Positions 25,227-37,074 of a stretch of DNA of 64,000 nt are shown here, piece by piece; position 1 is the stretch's first letter, and each line of letters opens with the position of its first letter. The notes under the pieces are model-generated. The model made no database searches and had not been told where the DNA came from. It worked only from the letters and a program-made list of their open reading frames with translations. The stretch comes from Bryum argenteum (taxonomy: Eukaryota; Streptophyta; Bryopsida; Bryales; Bryaceae): the NCBI GenBank assembly GCA_037043015.1, contig CM073321.1, positions 10,610,001 through 10,674,000 of the forward strand. The letters are read 5' to 3'. The position numbers and the translations under genes were made by a program.

Positions 25227-27020
25227 AGGGTACAAGTGGACTCTCCAGCACGTTCTCGGCCTCTTTGTCACAGCCCCTTAGACCCAACAGAAACCAATCC
25301 GGTCACCGGCTCCAGCCCAGTAGACGAGAATCAGGTCACAGTGTGTGACGTCACAGTCTATGTTCACCGAATGATTGTTGAATGTTTAGGCCGATATGAC
25401 AATGACGACGTAGTTCTGCATGATGAGGAAACAATGTCCCCATCACATTCAGAGTTACCTGCAAGTGAACTGGAGGGAGACATGAACTACCCACAAGCAA
25501 ACATGAACATGGATGGCAAGGGAGAAGTAGATGACATGACGAATTTGTTTGAGCAGTCAACAAAGCCGTTGTTTGAAGGATCTCGGCACAGTACATTGGT
25601 AGCCACCCTCCTTATACAGAACTGCTTTACAGTGTTTGGTGCGACAAACAGCTTTAGAAATGAGATGTGGAAGTTGTTGAGGGAGCTCCTGCCATGTCCA
25701 AACTCTCTACCAACATCCCAATACCTAGCTATGAAATACATTCAACGAATGGGAGTGAGCTATGTCTCCATTCACGCATGCCAAAACGGGTGTTGCCTAT
25801 TCAGGAAGAAACTGCAAGATGCAAAAGTCTGTCCTAAATGCAACACTTCGAGGTATGTTCACAATTCTTCCACTCGCCCGGTGAAGGTGCTCCGCCACTT
25901 TCCGCTTATTCCTTGGCTGTTACGAATGTTTCGCTGCAAACGTCTAGCTGAGCTAAACAAATGGCATGCAACAAGGGAGAAAACTGATGAGAAAGTGGAG
26001 TGCGTACCGGACTCCAAGGCATGGAAACACATAAACAAGTTGTACCCAGAGTTTGCATCATCAGAACGCAACATTCGATTTGGTTTGGCATTAGATAGTA
26101 TTAATCCTTTCTCGAACCAATCGTTGAGTCAATCTACGTGGCCCATACTACTGCTCAACTACAAACTCCCCCCCCCTGGCTTGTTACAAAGCAATTCTTC
26201 ATCATGCTAGCCTTGTTAATTCCTGGCAAAGAAAGTGTGACATCTGAAAATATAGACGTCTACATGGTCCTACCAATAGAGGAGTTGCAAATACTATGGG
26301 ATGGTGTTGATGCCGTAGATGTCTCTGCTTCTGAGAATAGAAGGCACTTTCGTATGTTTGGAATGTTAATATGGTGTATACATGATTTTCCTGCATATGG
26401 CTTAGCCTCAGGGCAAGTAACAAAAGGTTACAAGGGCTGCCCAGAATGTGGACCACACGTCACTACAAGAAGATCAGCCGCCCTCGGGAAGAACATCTAC
26501 TTAGGACATTGGAGGTTTTTGAGATTGAACCATCCATATCAGCGAATGAAGCGAGCATTCGATGGCCACGAAGAACAGCGTCCCCCCCTACGAAACTTGT
26601 CAGGCCGGGATATTATGCGATTTGCACTTCAACGACGCGGATGGCAACTTCAGTCGTCTCCAACAACAAATGAGGGTGAAATTGATCCAGTCCATGATAT
26701 AGGGGTGAAGCGCTTATCGGCCCTGTATGGCCTTCCATGCTGGAAGGTACGTACTTTATCTCCGTACATTACATTCCTATGCATGGAGGTACACATTGTG
26801 ATGGTGTTAACGTTTCTACTAATGATCACTAATTCGGTCCCTCCGCTTCTGCAGTTCCTGATGATTCGGCATGTTTTAGATGTCATGCACTGTGAGAAAA
26901 ACCTATGCAAGAACATATTCAAAACAATATGGGGATTGAAAGACTCGCTGAAAGTCCGTCTGGATCTAACAGAGGTGATCATACGACCAGAGTTGCATCC
27001 GATACCTAGAAAGAAGCCGG
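25227..27020 (+). pseudogene. tnp2: TNP2 transposase, N-terminal and central part
   Basis: The frame opens after an acceptor (CCTTGTAG). It carries the TNP2 features CQNGCCLFRKK, CPKCNTSRY, HFPLIPWLLRMF, the catalytic-region string GLALDSINPF, and after a frameshift LVTKQFFIMLALLIPGK, IDVYMVLPIEELQILWDG and CPECG. The frameshift falls in a run of nine C (26168-26176). A 108-bp intron (26747-26854, AAG^GTACGT to TTCTGCAG) keeps frame into HVLDVMHCEKNLCKNI. The gene is cut at 27020 by the nested element and resumes at 37103 in the same frame. TNP2 is the DDE transposase of plant CACTA elements. Confidence 0.9.
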
Positions 27021-27048
27021 AACACGTAATTTGTTATAATGGGAATAT
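27021..27048 (+). repeat. Left terminal inverted repeat
   Basis: Begins AACACGTAATT. It matches the reverse complement of 37075-37102 except at two positions. Confidence 0.88.
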
Positions 27049-27289
27049 ATACTTAATTTGGTAATTAGGGAGACTTCCATTTAGATCGATTCTGACCTGA
27101 TTAGTTACCAAATCACCAGGTTTTTGCTGATAATGATGAATTTTCTCAATATAAAAGACAATCATAGAAAGAAATTCATAATGCAAGCTAAGAAATATGC
27201 TCTCCCAAGAGAAAATTTTATTGATATGAAAGCACAAATACAATTTATTGGTGTAATTGTAGACCTCCAACAGGTAGGCATTATATTAT

Positions 27290-27823
27290 CTACCAATTAC
27301 GACGTGGCGGAGAGGAGGTATCACCACAAGAATCTTTCTTAGTGAATACAGGGTCCTCACTACGTGTGTATTTAGAGAAGGCATGTTTGTTCATCTCTAT
27401 AAGTGCACTACTTCTACGATGTTTCAGTGCACGTCTCCGTAATAGACGGTGAGTCTCAGACGAAAATCGTGTTGGATGAACGCGAGTGTTTGCCCCAAGA
27501 GATAAGGAGCAATGAGCCACAGTATTTGGCAAGAAACTATTTAGCTCAAATTGAGCTAAATAGGCATGGCCATCGACGACGGAGTTGCGTAATACAGCTT
27601 CACCTTGGGGTGCCGCTGCAACCGCGGTCATCACAGCGATTCGATCATGGCAGGTTGCAATAATTGGTTGAATCTGAATAGGAGGACCGTCTACTACACC
27701 GTCAACGTCATTATCCATGTCCTCCTTTGTGTAATCTACAGCCGACGCGTCGTCCGGAGCACAATAGATCAACTGTCCCCGCATTCGCAAACAAGCCTGA
27801 CCTCGTTTTAGGTCCATGACCAT
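27290..27823 (-). CDS. Unrecognised 177-codon frame near the left end of the 10-kb element
   Basis: An open minus-strand frame rich in Arg, Asp and Ala, with an HRLLRRRALKHRRSS basic stretch. It spans one of the palindromes, which argues that part of it is structural DNA rather than coding. No domain recognised. It could be an exon of an element gene or chance. Confidence 0.25.
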   Translation of the reverse strand: MVMDLKRGQACLRMRGQLIYCAPDDASAVDYTKEDMDNDVDGVVDGPPIQIQPIIATCHDRIAVMTAVAAAPQGEAVLRNSVVDGHAYLAQFELNSFLPNTVAHCSLSLGANTRVHPTRFSSETHRLLRRRALKHRRSSALIEMNKHAFSKYTRSEDPVFTKKDSCGDTSSPPRRNW

Positions 27824-28167
27824 TTAGCTCGAGTCGAGCTAAATGGGCTTGACCTACCACATTGCAGTATGCCCATTTAGCTCGAGTCGAGCTAAATGGT
27901 CACGGACCTAAAACGAGCAGTAAGCCCATTTAGCTCGACTCGAGCTAAATGGGCCTGACTATTGTTTGAGGTCCGTGACCATTTAGCTCGACTCGAGCTG
28001 AATGGGCTTGACTTGCTACAGTGCAGTAAGCCCATTTAGCTCGACTCGAGCTAATTGGTCACGGACCTCATACGAGGTCAGGCCCATTTAGCTCGAGTCG
28101 AGCTAAATGGACTTGCCCTAAATCAGAGCAGTAAGCCCATTTAGCTCGAGTCGAGCTAAATGGGCTT
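27537..28167. repeat. Array of eight odd-length palindromes
   Basis: The outlying palindrome 27537-27563 has 13-bp arms (CTATTTAGCTCAA) around one base. Seven more follow at 27820-27846, 27873-27899, 27924-27954, 27979-28005, 28032-28058, 28084-28110 and 28133-28167. All share ATTTAGCTCGA, one central base (G or C), and TCGAGCTAAAT. Arms reach 15 bp in the one at 27924 and 17 bp in the last; two have mismatches. The spacers form a second level of inversion (GGTCCATGACC and GGTCACGGACC), so larger foldbacks are possible. Likely transposase-binding or hairpin-forming subterminal DNA, by inference. Confidence 0.93.
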
Positions 28168-28209
28168 AGGTGGTCCTGGAGAATTAAATAATTTAATGAA
28201 GTTAATTGG

Positions 28210-28289
28210 GCATCGAGCTAAATGGGCATCGAGCTAAATGAGCATTGAGCTAAATGGGCATTGAGCTAAATGAGCATCGAGCTAAATGA
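28210..28289 (+). repeat. Five direct half-palindrome repeats, 16-bp period
   Basis: GCATCGAGCTAAATGG-type units (variants with TTGAGC and ATGA) repeat five times in one direction. They are the right half of the palindrome unit. Confidence 0.93.
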
Positions 28290-29460
28290 GCTCAAAGTTG
28301 AAAATGATCGCATTTCAACAGATAAACACAAATTTCGAAGCGAAAAACACAAATTGGAAGACCTCGGTTACTCCGCGAGCAACATTCCATAACATTGTGC
28401 CATGCAATGTACAAAATAAGCTTTGAAAATGCAAACTCAATCCAAAACCTGAAACTCGAGAATGAGCAACTTACAATGAAGAAGCGGCAGCGATGCGTGA
28501 AGCAGGCGGAGAGCACGTTCGCAGCAAAGCCGCTGCAAAGGCGCAACAAAGGTGCTGGGGAACAAGACGACGATCAGGCGCTGAGAAGGAAGACGAGAGC
28601 AGCAGGTGCAGGGAGAGCAAGTGGAGAGCAGGTTCGTGGGAGCTCAGCAAGGGGAGGGCGCGGAAAAGAGTGCTGATTGGGCGCGAAGAAGAGTGCACAG
28701 GCGACGCGGGAGAGCTCGAGCGGAAGAACGTCGACGCGGGAGAGCTTGAGCGGAAGTGCTGGGCGGGGGAAGAGTGCACAGGCGGAGAGGGAGACGCGCA
28801 GAGGAAGACGTGGGAGAGCTGGAGCGGAAGAACGTTACGCGGGAGAGCTCAAGCGGAAGTGCTGGCCGAGGGAAGCATGCGCCGATTCGGGGGCCCTGTC
28901 CGCCGCCTTTTGGTTGGTGACCGACCTGCCCGGGCTACCCGAACTATGGCGGCCTCCTTGGGCTGCCCGGACTGCCCGGGTTGATACTTTTTTTTTCAAT
29001 TTTTTAAATTTTTATTGAAAAATTGAAAGAAAAACATCCTACACTTGTTTTTAGAAGAATATTGTGGGATTGGAATACTTACATGTACGGAAGTTATACA
29101 TTTGATTTTTAGATTCCATCTGTAACGTTTCATGCAAGAATACGTTTAGCGGTACTTAAGTCCTAAACTTCCCACGGATAGATATTAGATAGAAACTCCG
29201 GTCCCTTTGTAAAGGGCCGATGTGAATAAAGTGATTGTTTGTTATGCCAATGACTCACTGTCCTATCGGTATAGTACACATGTACCCGTATAACTGGACG
29301 TTTCTTCCGTACAACATCTTCTGGTTACAAACTAAAAACTACATTAACGCCTACAGATTTGCACATTGCAGTACAATAAGGCAGTTCTAAAAATTATAGA
29401 ATTATTATATGATAATAAATATTATATATGATTCTTAATTCTATTCATAGAGTAATACTA
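28290..29460. other. GC-rich segment with degenerate repeats, then AT-rich spacer
   Basis: Positions 28480-28985 are GC-rich with recurring GGGAGAGCT-GAGCGGAAG blocks about 50-55 bp apart. The overlapping open frames (Arg/Glu/Gly-rich) are better explained by this repetition than by a protein. A dispersed-repeat copy (see 5.07 kb) lies near 29186-29230. No credible gene. Confidence 0.5.
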
Positions 29461-29477
29461 CACTCCATAAAAGCCGC

Positions 29478-29690
29478 ACTAGTTGGGGCCCCAGTTGTTG
29501 TAGTTGGGGTCCCGAGCCGCATTAGTTGGGGCCCCAGCTATAGTAGTTGGGGTCCCCAGTTGCACTAGTTGGGGCTCCAGCTGTAGTAGTTGGGGTCCCC
29601 AGCTGCACTAGTTGGGGCCCCAGCTATAGTAGTTGGGGTCCCCAGCTGCACTAGTTGGGGCCCCAGCTGTAGTAGTTGAAACCCCAGGTA
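29478..29690. repeat. 43-bp minisatellite with GGGGCCCC cores
   Basis: About five units of ACTAGTTGGGGCCCCAGCTG plus TAGTAGTTGGGGTCCCCAGC. Each unit is a pair of half-units of about 21 bp, and each half carries a self-complementary GGGGCCCC or GGGGTCCCC core. Confidence 0.92.
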
Positions 29691-29914
29691 TACTTTTAAT
29701 GTATACATTTAGATTTTTAAAATTTATTATAGGCTTTTATATTTTCCATTTTTAAAACACTTTTAATTTGAAAAGCAAAGTAAAAGCTTGCTCAAGTAAC
29801 AATATAATGTTAAGACTGTATATTATATTTATTATAATATATATAGATATTTTGTGCGTTAAACTTTATTGCCTTATATTTCATTAGTCTATAATTATCC
29901 ACTTTATTGTAAAG

Positions 29915-31468
29915 ATGGATGAGCTTGTAGTACATGAGGCAAAAAAACCTAGAATTGCACAAGTGCCTGCCCTTAACTTTATGAAATCGCAAAATGTTTT
30001 AGAGTTAATATATGATTCTAAAACGAGAGGTTGTAAAGCTCCACAACACTCTCAAAAATTGTTCGATTGTTTGTATGTTCTTTCATGCAAAAAAAATTTA
30101 GAGTGCGAGTATTTCCATAAAATATTTATAGACCCAGCATCTAGAGTAGAATTGCCTGTTCTTGCGAAACAACAATATTATGTTCATTATTGCCACAAAA
30201 TCTGTGGTGCTTGCCTTGAAAAGACATCACGTTGTCCCATACGTGAAGATTTGTTAAACATTGATTTCCGAAAGCACACAAAATATATCTTTGATACATC
30301 GATCACTAAAGATATTGAAATAACTTCTTTACAAGATTTTCCTGATACTTTTGAACGATTACAAATCTTTTTACAAAAAAAGAGTGAAGAAAACAAAAAG
30401 AAGATGCCGCTTCCAAACAAGATACTTCAATGTGCATTGATGCAAAAAGGATATCTTGAATTATTTATTCTCAAGAAATTTGATATAAAAACTGACATGA
30501 GAATTGTTATTAGCTACACAAGCATTCCAGCAAATAAAAGTAAAAAACAAACACCATATTGGGAGAATATCAAATTTGAAAATGCATGGCAAGAAGTTTA
30601 TGAAGACAATCATCTTATACCAACAACATCTATTGCTTCATTATTATTAGATGGTAATAAAATAATAAATGATAAAATATTAAATCCAAGCGATTTATCA
30701 CTGAATCATGTTTTATTTATTTATATACTTGAAATATGGAATAATGATCTGGTTGCATATCAAAGCACATTAGCTGAAGCTGATATATATTATGAAACTG
30801 CTCCGTACAAGGGGAGGTCCAATCAAACAGACCCAAAAAGGGGTTATTATAAGTCTGTGGGCCATGGGTACATAGCTCATGGACGATTAGATTCAAGAGA
30901 AGATGTGGTACCATATGATCGGAAAAACATGCCTCAAAGCAAAAAACGTGCTTTTAGACGTATAGGAGATTCTGTTGCAACGAAGATGTGGAAGGCATTG
31001 GATTTATTTGGTCATCCAGTTAAAGAATTTTTTACAAATCAATTCCAAGCTATAAATTCTATATCAATTGGTTTAGATTCATATCTAACACAAGTGCATC
31101 AATTACATATGTCTAAGAATTCTTTTATTAAGCCACACATAGACATATTGGATTTTGATTGCTCTTTTATATGTTGATTCAATGAGGGACATCCGAAAGG
31201 AGGTGAACTTGGAATTTTTCAACATTGTATGAAATTTGAAAATAGTAACGGAGCTGGTATATTTGTATTTTGCAAATATATTAGCCATGGAACATTACGA
31301 TTTGATTCCAATTCATTATCAGACATTGAATTTAAGATTGGTTGTGCTCTGGTTAATAAAGAAGCAATTTGTACGAGAGTTGAAAATCAACTTCAAAGTA
31401 AAAATCCTATCTCTTGGAAAGTTACTAAGTATACAAATCTTATTGATAATGAAGATTGTGAAAGTTAG
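29915..31468 (+). pseudogene. RING/U-box-like plus 2-oxoglutarate/Fe(II) oxygenase-like protein
   Basis: A strongly AT-rich single frame of 518 codons starts at ATG 29915. A TGA at 31175-31177 interrupts it where Trp fits. Residues of about 85-110 read VHYCHKICGACLEKTSRCPIRE, like the second half of a RING or U-box finger. The C-terminus has KPHIDILDFD (an HxD metal motif), then GGELGIF and YISHGTLRF (distal His and a following basic residue). This is the HxD...H layout of double-stranded beta-helix oxygenases. TET/JBP-type and related oxygenases occur in some fungal and algal DNA transposons, but assignment to that group is a guess. Base composition differs sharply from the GC-rich stretch upstream. 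It sits inside the 10-kb element and may be cargo. Confidence 0.55.
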
Positions 31469-31469
31469 G

Positions 31470-32208
31470 TCACAAATGAAAATGAGAAAATGCTCTAGAA
31501 ATCTTTAACATGCCAAAAAAACCCTAAATATTTCATTTCAAGTTTTGAGGTAGTTTCCACCATTGCAAGACAATTATTTGAGCTAAGAGGGTTGTCTTAA
31601 ATTTTGTAATCTGTACTCTTGTATTTTATATAAAATACACATATTTCTTCTTCTTACATTTTTATTTGTTTATTTATTTACTTATTTATTTATATATATT
31701 TTTTCTATTTTAAAAAGATACCTCTGTTGAATGTGCCTTCTTCTGAGGCGCCATTAGCAGAAACATAGCCTACTTGCAGAGTTCGAGTCTTTGTTTTGCT
31801 TCGTACGGAACATGGCTTTCCAGCTTTTAAAAGGGTAACCAGTCAATAGTCAATGTTTCACTCAACATGTTTTGGAGCAGACTATTGTGCATGAAAGTAA
31901 AGTTCAGCGATAAGCGGTGCAATATTCTAAAATATTCTGCATAGGGGTTCGAATGATATAAACCCTTGCAGGACACACATGCTCTTCATTTCAGCAATCT
32001 ATGCAAATACGTGTCCACATAGGATAATTACAAAATGTATTTAAATGGCTGAGGTATGGATCTAGATTGATAGAAGTAATAGCGTTGGAATGTTTGGTGA
32101 AAGAAACATGTACCTCATTTGTACATTACAGCATATGAAGGGCTTTGGATACACCTCAAAACTTTCGCCTTGAACTTAATTTGTACTTAATATGTAAATG
32201 AAGCTTAA
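31470..32208. other. AT-rich spacer inside the 10-kb element
   Basis: No coding frame. The short TTAT/TTTA runs and two GGTTCGA-like sequences are not convincing RNA-gene promoters. Confidence 0.5.
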
Positions 32209-34965
32209 CCCCTAAACGTCCCTAGTGTCAAAAAACGACATTTTGGATGAAGGGTAGAAACTTTGAAGAGTCATAATTTTTTCACTATACACTCTGTTTT
32301 TGACAAAATCACTTAGGTTAGCTCACAAATCAAGTCTAGTTTATGTGGTAAAAATTTCAGACTCATAAAATAAAGTTTGAATAAATGGCATGGATATTAG
32401 TGAAGGCAGCTTTTGTTTTTGAATTTTCAAACATTTGGCATGTTTTACCATTGCAAGCCAATTATGTGAAATCTAAAATAGTTTTTCATGAATTTTTTTT
32501 ATAGGTTTCATATTTAAATGCATCCCAACAAATTTGTAATTGGAAGTTTTTTGCTCTAGATAACTTTGGTATTGGCTTTGCAATGATGTTTCTACGATAA
32601 AAAAAGTAAAAAAAATGGATCATTTCTGAAGAGTTAGATCTCCTTCATCCACCGTTAGATTTTGACTTTATTTTTTGGGATGGATTCCAATTATAGTCTA
32701 TTTTTAGTGGTAGAAACCTTGATCTAATCGAGGATATATTGAAAAAAAGGCATGGATTTGAGTGCGAGGGGTCTAGTTTTGGACTATTTTTCCTTTGTAA
32801 AATTTTTGGCAGTTTTTACGACTACAAGGCTACTATTTGAGCCAAGATTTTCTTTTGATGAATTTTTTTGGTACAAGAGTGTCTTTGAGATAAAGATGAA
32901 CAACTTTGTAGTTGTTGATTTTTTTATTGCAAATTTCATGTTGGTAGTATTTTCACTTCAAAGTGGAAATGATGGTATTTTGTAGCCTGTTTTGCGCACT
33001 AATATGTTATGATCTCGCAATCTATAAGGTTCCATGAGTCAAGTTTTGGTCCACATCATCTACTACAAGTGTATTACAAGTTTGTACGGTTGAGATCTGA
33101 ATAGCTTATCTTTATTTTTATCTATATCACTTTTTTTGAAAATGAGTTTTTGGCTAAAAATACCCCAAGGACGTTTAGGGGTTAAAAAAATCGAATTAAA
33201 TATAAAAATGGTGAAGTGGGCTTCTAACAAAGAATGAATGAACATCACCTTACCATCTACCTCCTTCATGAAATTCAATTCTTACAACAAGGGTGCTGCC
33301 GAACGCAACAAATTAATATGTGGACCCCTCGAAAATCAATCTTAAAAGGCCACCTGTGACCCCTACCCAACAGCTTATGTGGGGCTACGGGCTCTCGAAA
33401 ATAGATTTTGAAAGGCCACATGTGACCCCTTTTAGATTTGGAGGCCCCCATGTCCAGCACTCCAGCACTTCTCCCAATTTGATGAAAATTAAGAGTACCC
33501 AGCCGTTTGGCCGCCCATGAGGGCAAGACCCATGCCTCGGCATGATTACTTGAGCTCCTCATCGACCAATAAGGTAGCAGAGTCCCAAGAACCCTCCTTC
33601 TCCATGATCACACCCCAAGATGTGCTCTCTATGTGCCATTGACACGTGGCTCTCTCCACTCCTTTCCCTTCTCTTTAAGCTCAAGTATAGCAATTCAAAG
33701 TCCTTCAATCCGGTGAAATTCCTTTTCCGGATTGTTTACACCTATGACTACACACTATGAACTCTCGAGATTTTGGGAATTTCGAGCCTATGGGCACTTA
33801 CATGTAGTGGTATATAGATAGTATTCAACAAAAAAACAACACAAAAACAATAAATTAAGTCTTTTGTGAGTTGTGAGAAATAACGTGCAAATCAACACTT
33901 AAGAAAATTTCCAACAACATGCTCCTTTGCACAACACACTTCTATATGATAAAAGAATGCTCCTTAGACATTTTAAAATTAATATCCCAAGTTTCATAAC
34001 AAACCTACTAAAATTAATTGTTAATATGAGTCCTTTTTGCTATTTTGTCTGATTGGGACGATTCCGGACCTTGAAGAAAAAAGAATCATTGGGAAAGCAG
34101 AATGCTTGAGATACATGTGGCAATTGATTGCAACACATACTACATGTGTATGTGTACTCTTATTTCATATCAATAACACCAAAATGCGATTAAAGAATCC
34201 AAGATTTAAGGTCAAAAACATAGGAGCGAGGCAAATTTCTCATGGGACAGTCCTTTATGACACCCCAAGTAGACCACTACCCACATAATTTCACTATAAT
34301 TCTAGTCTCCATTTGATACTTTATCACAGCTCTATAAATTCAAACTCTTCAAAGTCCTGCGTACTTAATTTAGTATGAAATAAAATTAAATCATTCAAGA
34401 CTACATCAATCTAAGGTACACGACGAGAACAATTTGTGTTCCCTCTAAACATTTAATAAGTTAGTATAAGTTTCATGTAATTTAATCATTTTCTATTTTT
34501 CTCCCTATACTCTATTTAAGGTAATCGTGTAAACTATGGTTCAAATAACAAATGACACTATCTCTTTAACAACTAGATTGAAGTTTCTTTTTCTTGTTGT
34601 GTAGTCGGATGAATTGTGGTAAAAAATGTTTGCAACAATGGTAAAAGTATTATTATTAAAGTTATTGATTCTTAAACTATCAAACGTTAATTTAGTAATG
34701 GTCTAGGGACTAGAGTTTTTCATTACGGTTTTATGGTTTGATGTAAACTTGATTAATATCCAATAGAATAGAAGAGGTGTCTTCACTAAACTGCATTCCA
34801 TTAATTCATACTTTATTGCAAAGTTTAAAATACAAACTAGACTTGATTTGGAGCAAAACCCAAGTGATTTCATCCAAAACGGACCTCGGATGAAGAAGAT
34901 ATGGCTATTCAAAGTTCTGCCTTCTATCCAAAATGTCGTTTTTTGACATTCGGCGCATTTAGGGG
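32209..34965. mobile_element. TTAA-flanked non-autonomous element, 2.76 kb
   Basis: The left end CCCCTAAACGTCC follows TTAA (32205-32208). The right end, in reverse, reads CCCCTAAATGCGCC and is followed by TTAA (34966-34969). The arms align imperfectly over about 140 bp, sharing GTCAAAAAACGACATTTTGG and AAATCAAGTCTAGTTT. A further copy of the end (GGACGTTTAGGGG then TTAA) lies at 33169-33185 in the interior, so a 973-bp element 32209-33181 is an alternative reading. TTAA duplication is typical of piggyBac and Kolobok elements. No transposase frame is present. Confidence 0.65.
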
Positions 34966-35113
34966 TTAACATTCTAGTGCCCAATATGAGATTATTTTGT
35001 TGCTTTGAGTTTGGGTTATCCGTTTTCCTCGCAAATCCGGTTTTTTTTATTACAATTGTGTAATTTCTATTTTTAGAAATATTCCGAATTTCTCGGTGAC
35101 TTAACTTAAGCAG

Positions 35114-36652
35114 ATGTACAAGGCGTCGGGTTTTAAATTTAAGTCACATTTCATGATCACATCACATGCTGTGACTGGCATGATTGCGCATGGGCATAGC
35201 GATGTCCGGTATGCTCATTATGGGCTCGATATTTATCCAAGTGATTGCAATCACAGTCTTGGATCAATATTAAAGCTTTTACGAGATCTACAAGGTGTTC
35301 CGATTTCGTATTCAAAATCATTATTCGCAAATTCGGGGTCGTTGCCTGTATTTGAAGCTGTATTGTTTGGAAAAAAAGAGTGTTTAAACTCTCTTCTACC
35401 TGAAAGTGAAGTTTCTGGGGTGGCGGAGCCTCTACCTCCTGTCTTGCATGTGCAACTGGACAACGCAGCTTCTGACAACAAGATTAGATTTATGTTTTGC
35501 TTTTGGTCTCTTCTGGTACACATGGATGTGTTTCGTGAAGTATATGTCAATTTCTTGTTAGTTGGACATACTCACGAAGATATTGACGCCTTCTTTGGAC
35601 GTTGGAGCATGAATCTCAAAGAGAATGACTTTCTCACACTTCCTCAGTTGATAAAGTCATTTATGGACGCAGAGTCTTTGCCGGTCATTCCTCATTTGAT
35701 AGAGGAAATACCTGACTTCAAGGGTTATATCAAAGACTACATTGGTTCGAGAGAGGAAATTCTAGTTGGGCATTCAGAGGGTCGGCAAATCAAGTTTTAC
35801 AAGTATGACAATGGATGGCCCATGATGCAGTATAAGATGTTATGCACAGACATCGAGTGGTTACCTTCTACTAATGGAGGTATAAAATTGTAGAAAGAGG
35901 ACAGAAGTATAGGAAAACCATTGTTACCTACAGGTGACATGAAACCTTTGGCGCCCATTCCCATGAAGAACGGTGATGACATTGTAAAAGACATTGGAGG
36001 GTTTATTAAGATGTGGGAGACTTCAAATGCGGAGGACATATCTGGAGAATTTGGTCGGCGTCATGAATTTGTTATTCGCTATTGGCAAGCTGTGAAGCTT
36101 GCATTGGTTGAGCCTATAGAAGTGTCTTTATTTTTGAAGAACGGGTGATGGCCTTGAACTCGAGTACCTGCGACACGAGAATTCTTAAATACTGGCGAAT
36201 TGCGAGAGGAATATGGGCGTGATCCGCACTTTATCGGACGGTTGTGTGATAGACCAAGGGAGTCGTTTCGAGTTGGTCGAGATGTTTTTGCTGGATATTT
36301 TGTAGCTCTACGTCTAGCCGATGGGGATGCTCGTCCTTTCCGGATTGCTAGAGCTTTAACTGATTTTGATGTTGATCACAACTATCCAGGCTGTATTCAA
36401 ATGCAATATTTTCAACCTGCATCAAAAAATAGTGTTGTTCAGGAAACCTAGGCTGGTTGGGATACAAATAAGACTTTCAAATGGAAAGTTGAAGACACTC
36501 ACATTCCGGAATGGCTTCATGCTGATGCTATTTTTACGTCGTGGAAATCAAGTGCAAAACTTGGCTCTTGGCGTCGGATTATTTCATTATCGGAGCATCA
36601 AATCGACATCATGAAACAAAGTATTGAGCGGTTCGACGGTGGAGAGGAGTAG
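35114..36652 (+). pseudogene. DUF7869-like protein, candidate transposase of the 10-kb element
   Basis: The frame begins after an acceptor (TTAAGCAG). It has HGHSDVRYAHYGLDIYPSD, then HVQLDNAASDNKIRFMF, then FLLVGHTHEDIDAFFGRW. The DN..DNK and GHTHEDID strings are those I associate with the DUF7869 family found in many plant, oomycete and animal genomes; conserved Asp/Glu suggest an RNase H-like nuclease. An in-frame TAG (35891-35893), a TGA near 36146 and frame changes interrupt the C-terminal half, which continues with DVFAGYFVALRLADGD and FDVDHNYPG to a stop at 36652. The usual N-terminal part is missing; the TTAA element ends 150 bp upstream and may have displaced it. A copy of the 3' half is at 52.3-53.2 kb. 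Confidence 0.65.
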
Positions 36653-36679
36653 CCTGACATCCCTAGTTTATTTGGGCAT

Positions 36680-36708
36680 GCCAATTTAGCTCTAGTCGAG
36701 CTAAATGA
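36680..36708. repeat. Subterminal palindrome near the right end of the 10-kb element
   Basis: ATTTAGCTC-TAG-TCGAGCTAAAT repeats the left-end palindrome unit with one mismatch, about 400 bp from the right terminus. A half-site (TTTAGCTCGA) follows near 37022. Confidence 0.85.
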
Positions 36709-37074
36709 CCTCAGTGCAATTTGAGCTATCAATTTATCGTGTCGTGACTTTTTGCCAATAGATTCATCTTAGAAATGCAGGTAGAAGTCCTACCTCTTAT
36801 CTTTGCTGGCGGTAGATATCTGTAGTTAAGTATTGGTACAGTTGTTATGCCTTAAAGTCAACAATTCAAGTGTTTGTAATTTCTCGGAGTTGATTGTCGA
36901 TTCCCAGTTTAATTGAGTTTATCATTTTATTGTGCTCTTTTTGCAAATTGCTGTCAGGATGCATTTTGCGTTTGCTACTTTCATCATCATTTGTACTCAG
37001 TTTAGCCCTACAACACGCGCGTTTAGCTCGATACATATGTTGGAATTTAGGTCGATTGGTTTTTGAAAATTTGA

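Noticed and set aside
27820..28289. CRISPR-like array
   Set aside because: Repeats are palindromes with related, inverted spacers, inside a eukaryotic transposon; no cas genes.
28493..29018. Arg/Glu/Gly-rich plus-strand frames
   Set aside because: Sequence is a degenerate GC-rich repeat; overlapping frames are equally open and show no domain.
31900..31990. GGTTCGAAT as an RNA polymerase III B box of a SINE
   Set aside because: No matching A box at the right distance, no poly-A or oligo-T end, no second copy.
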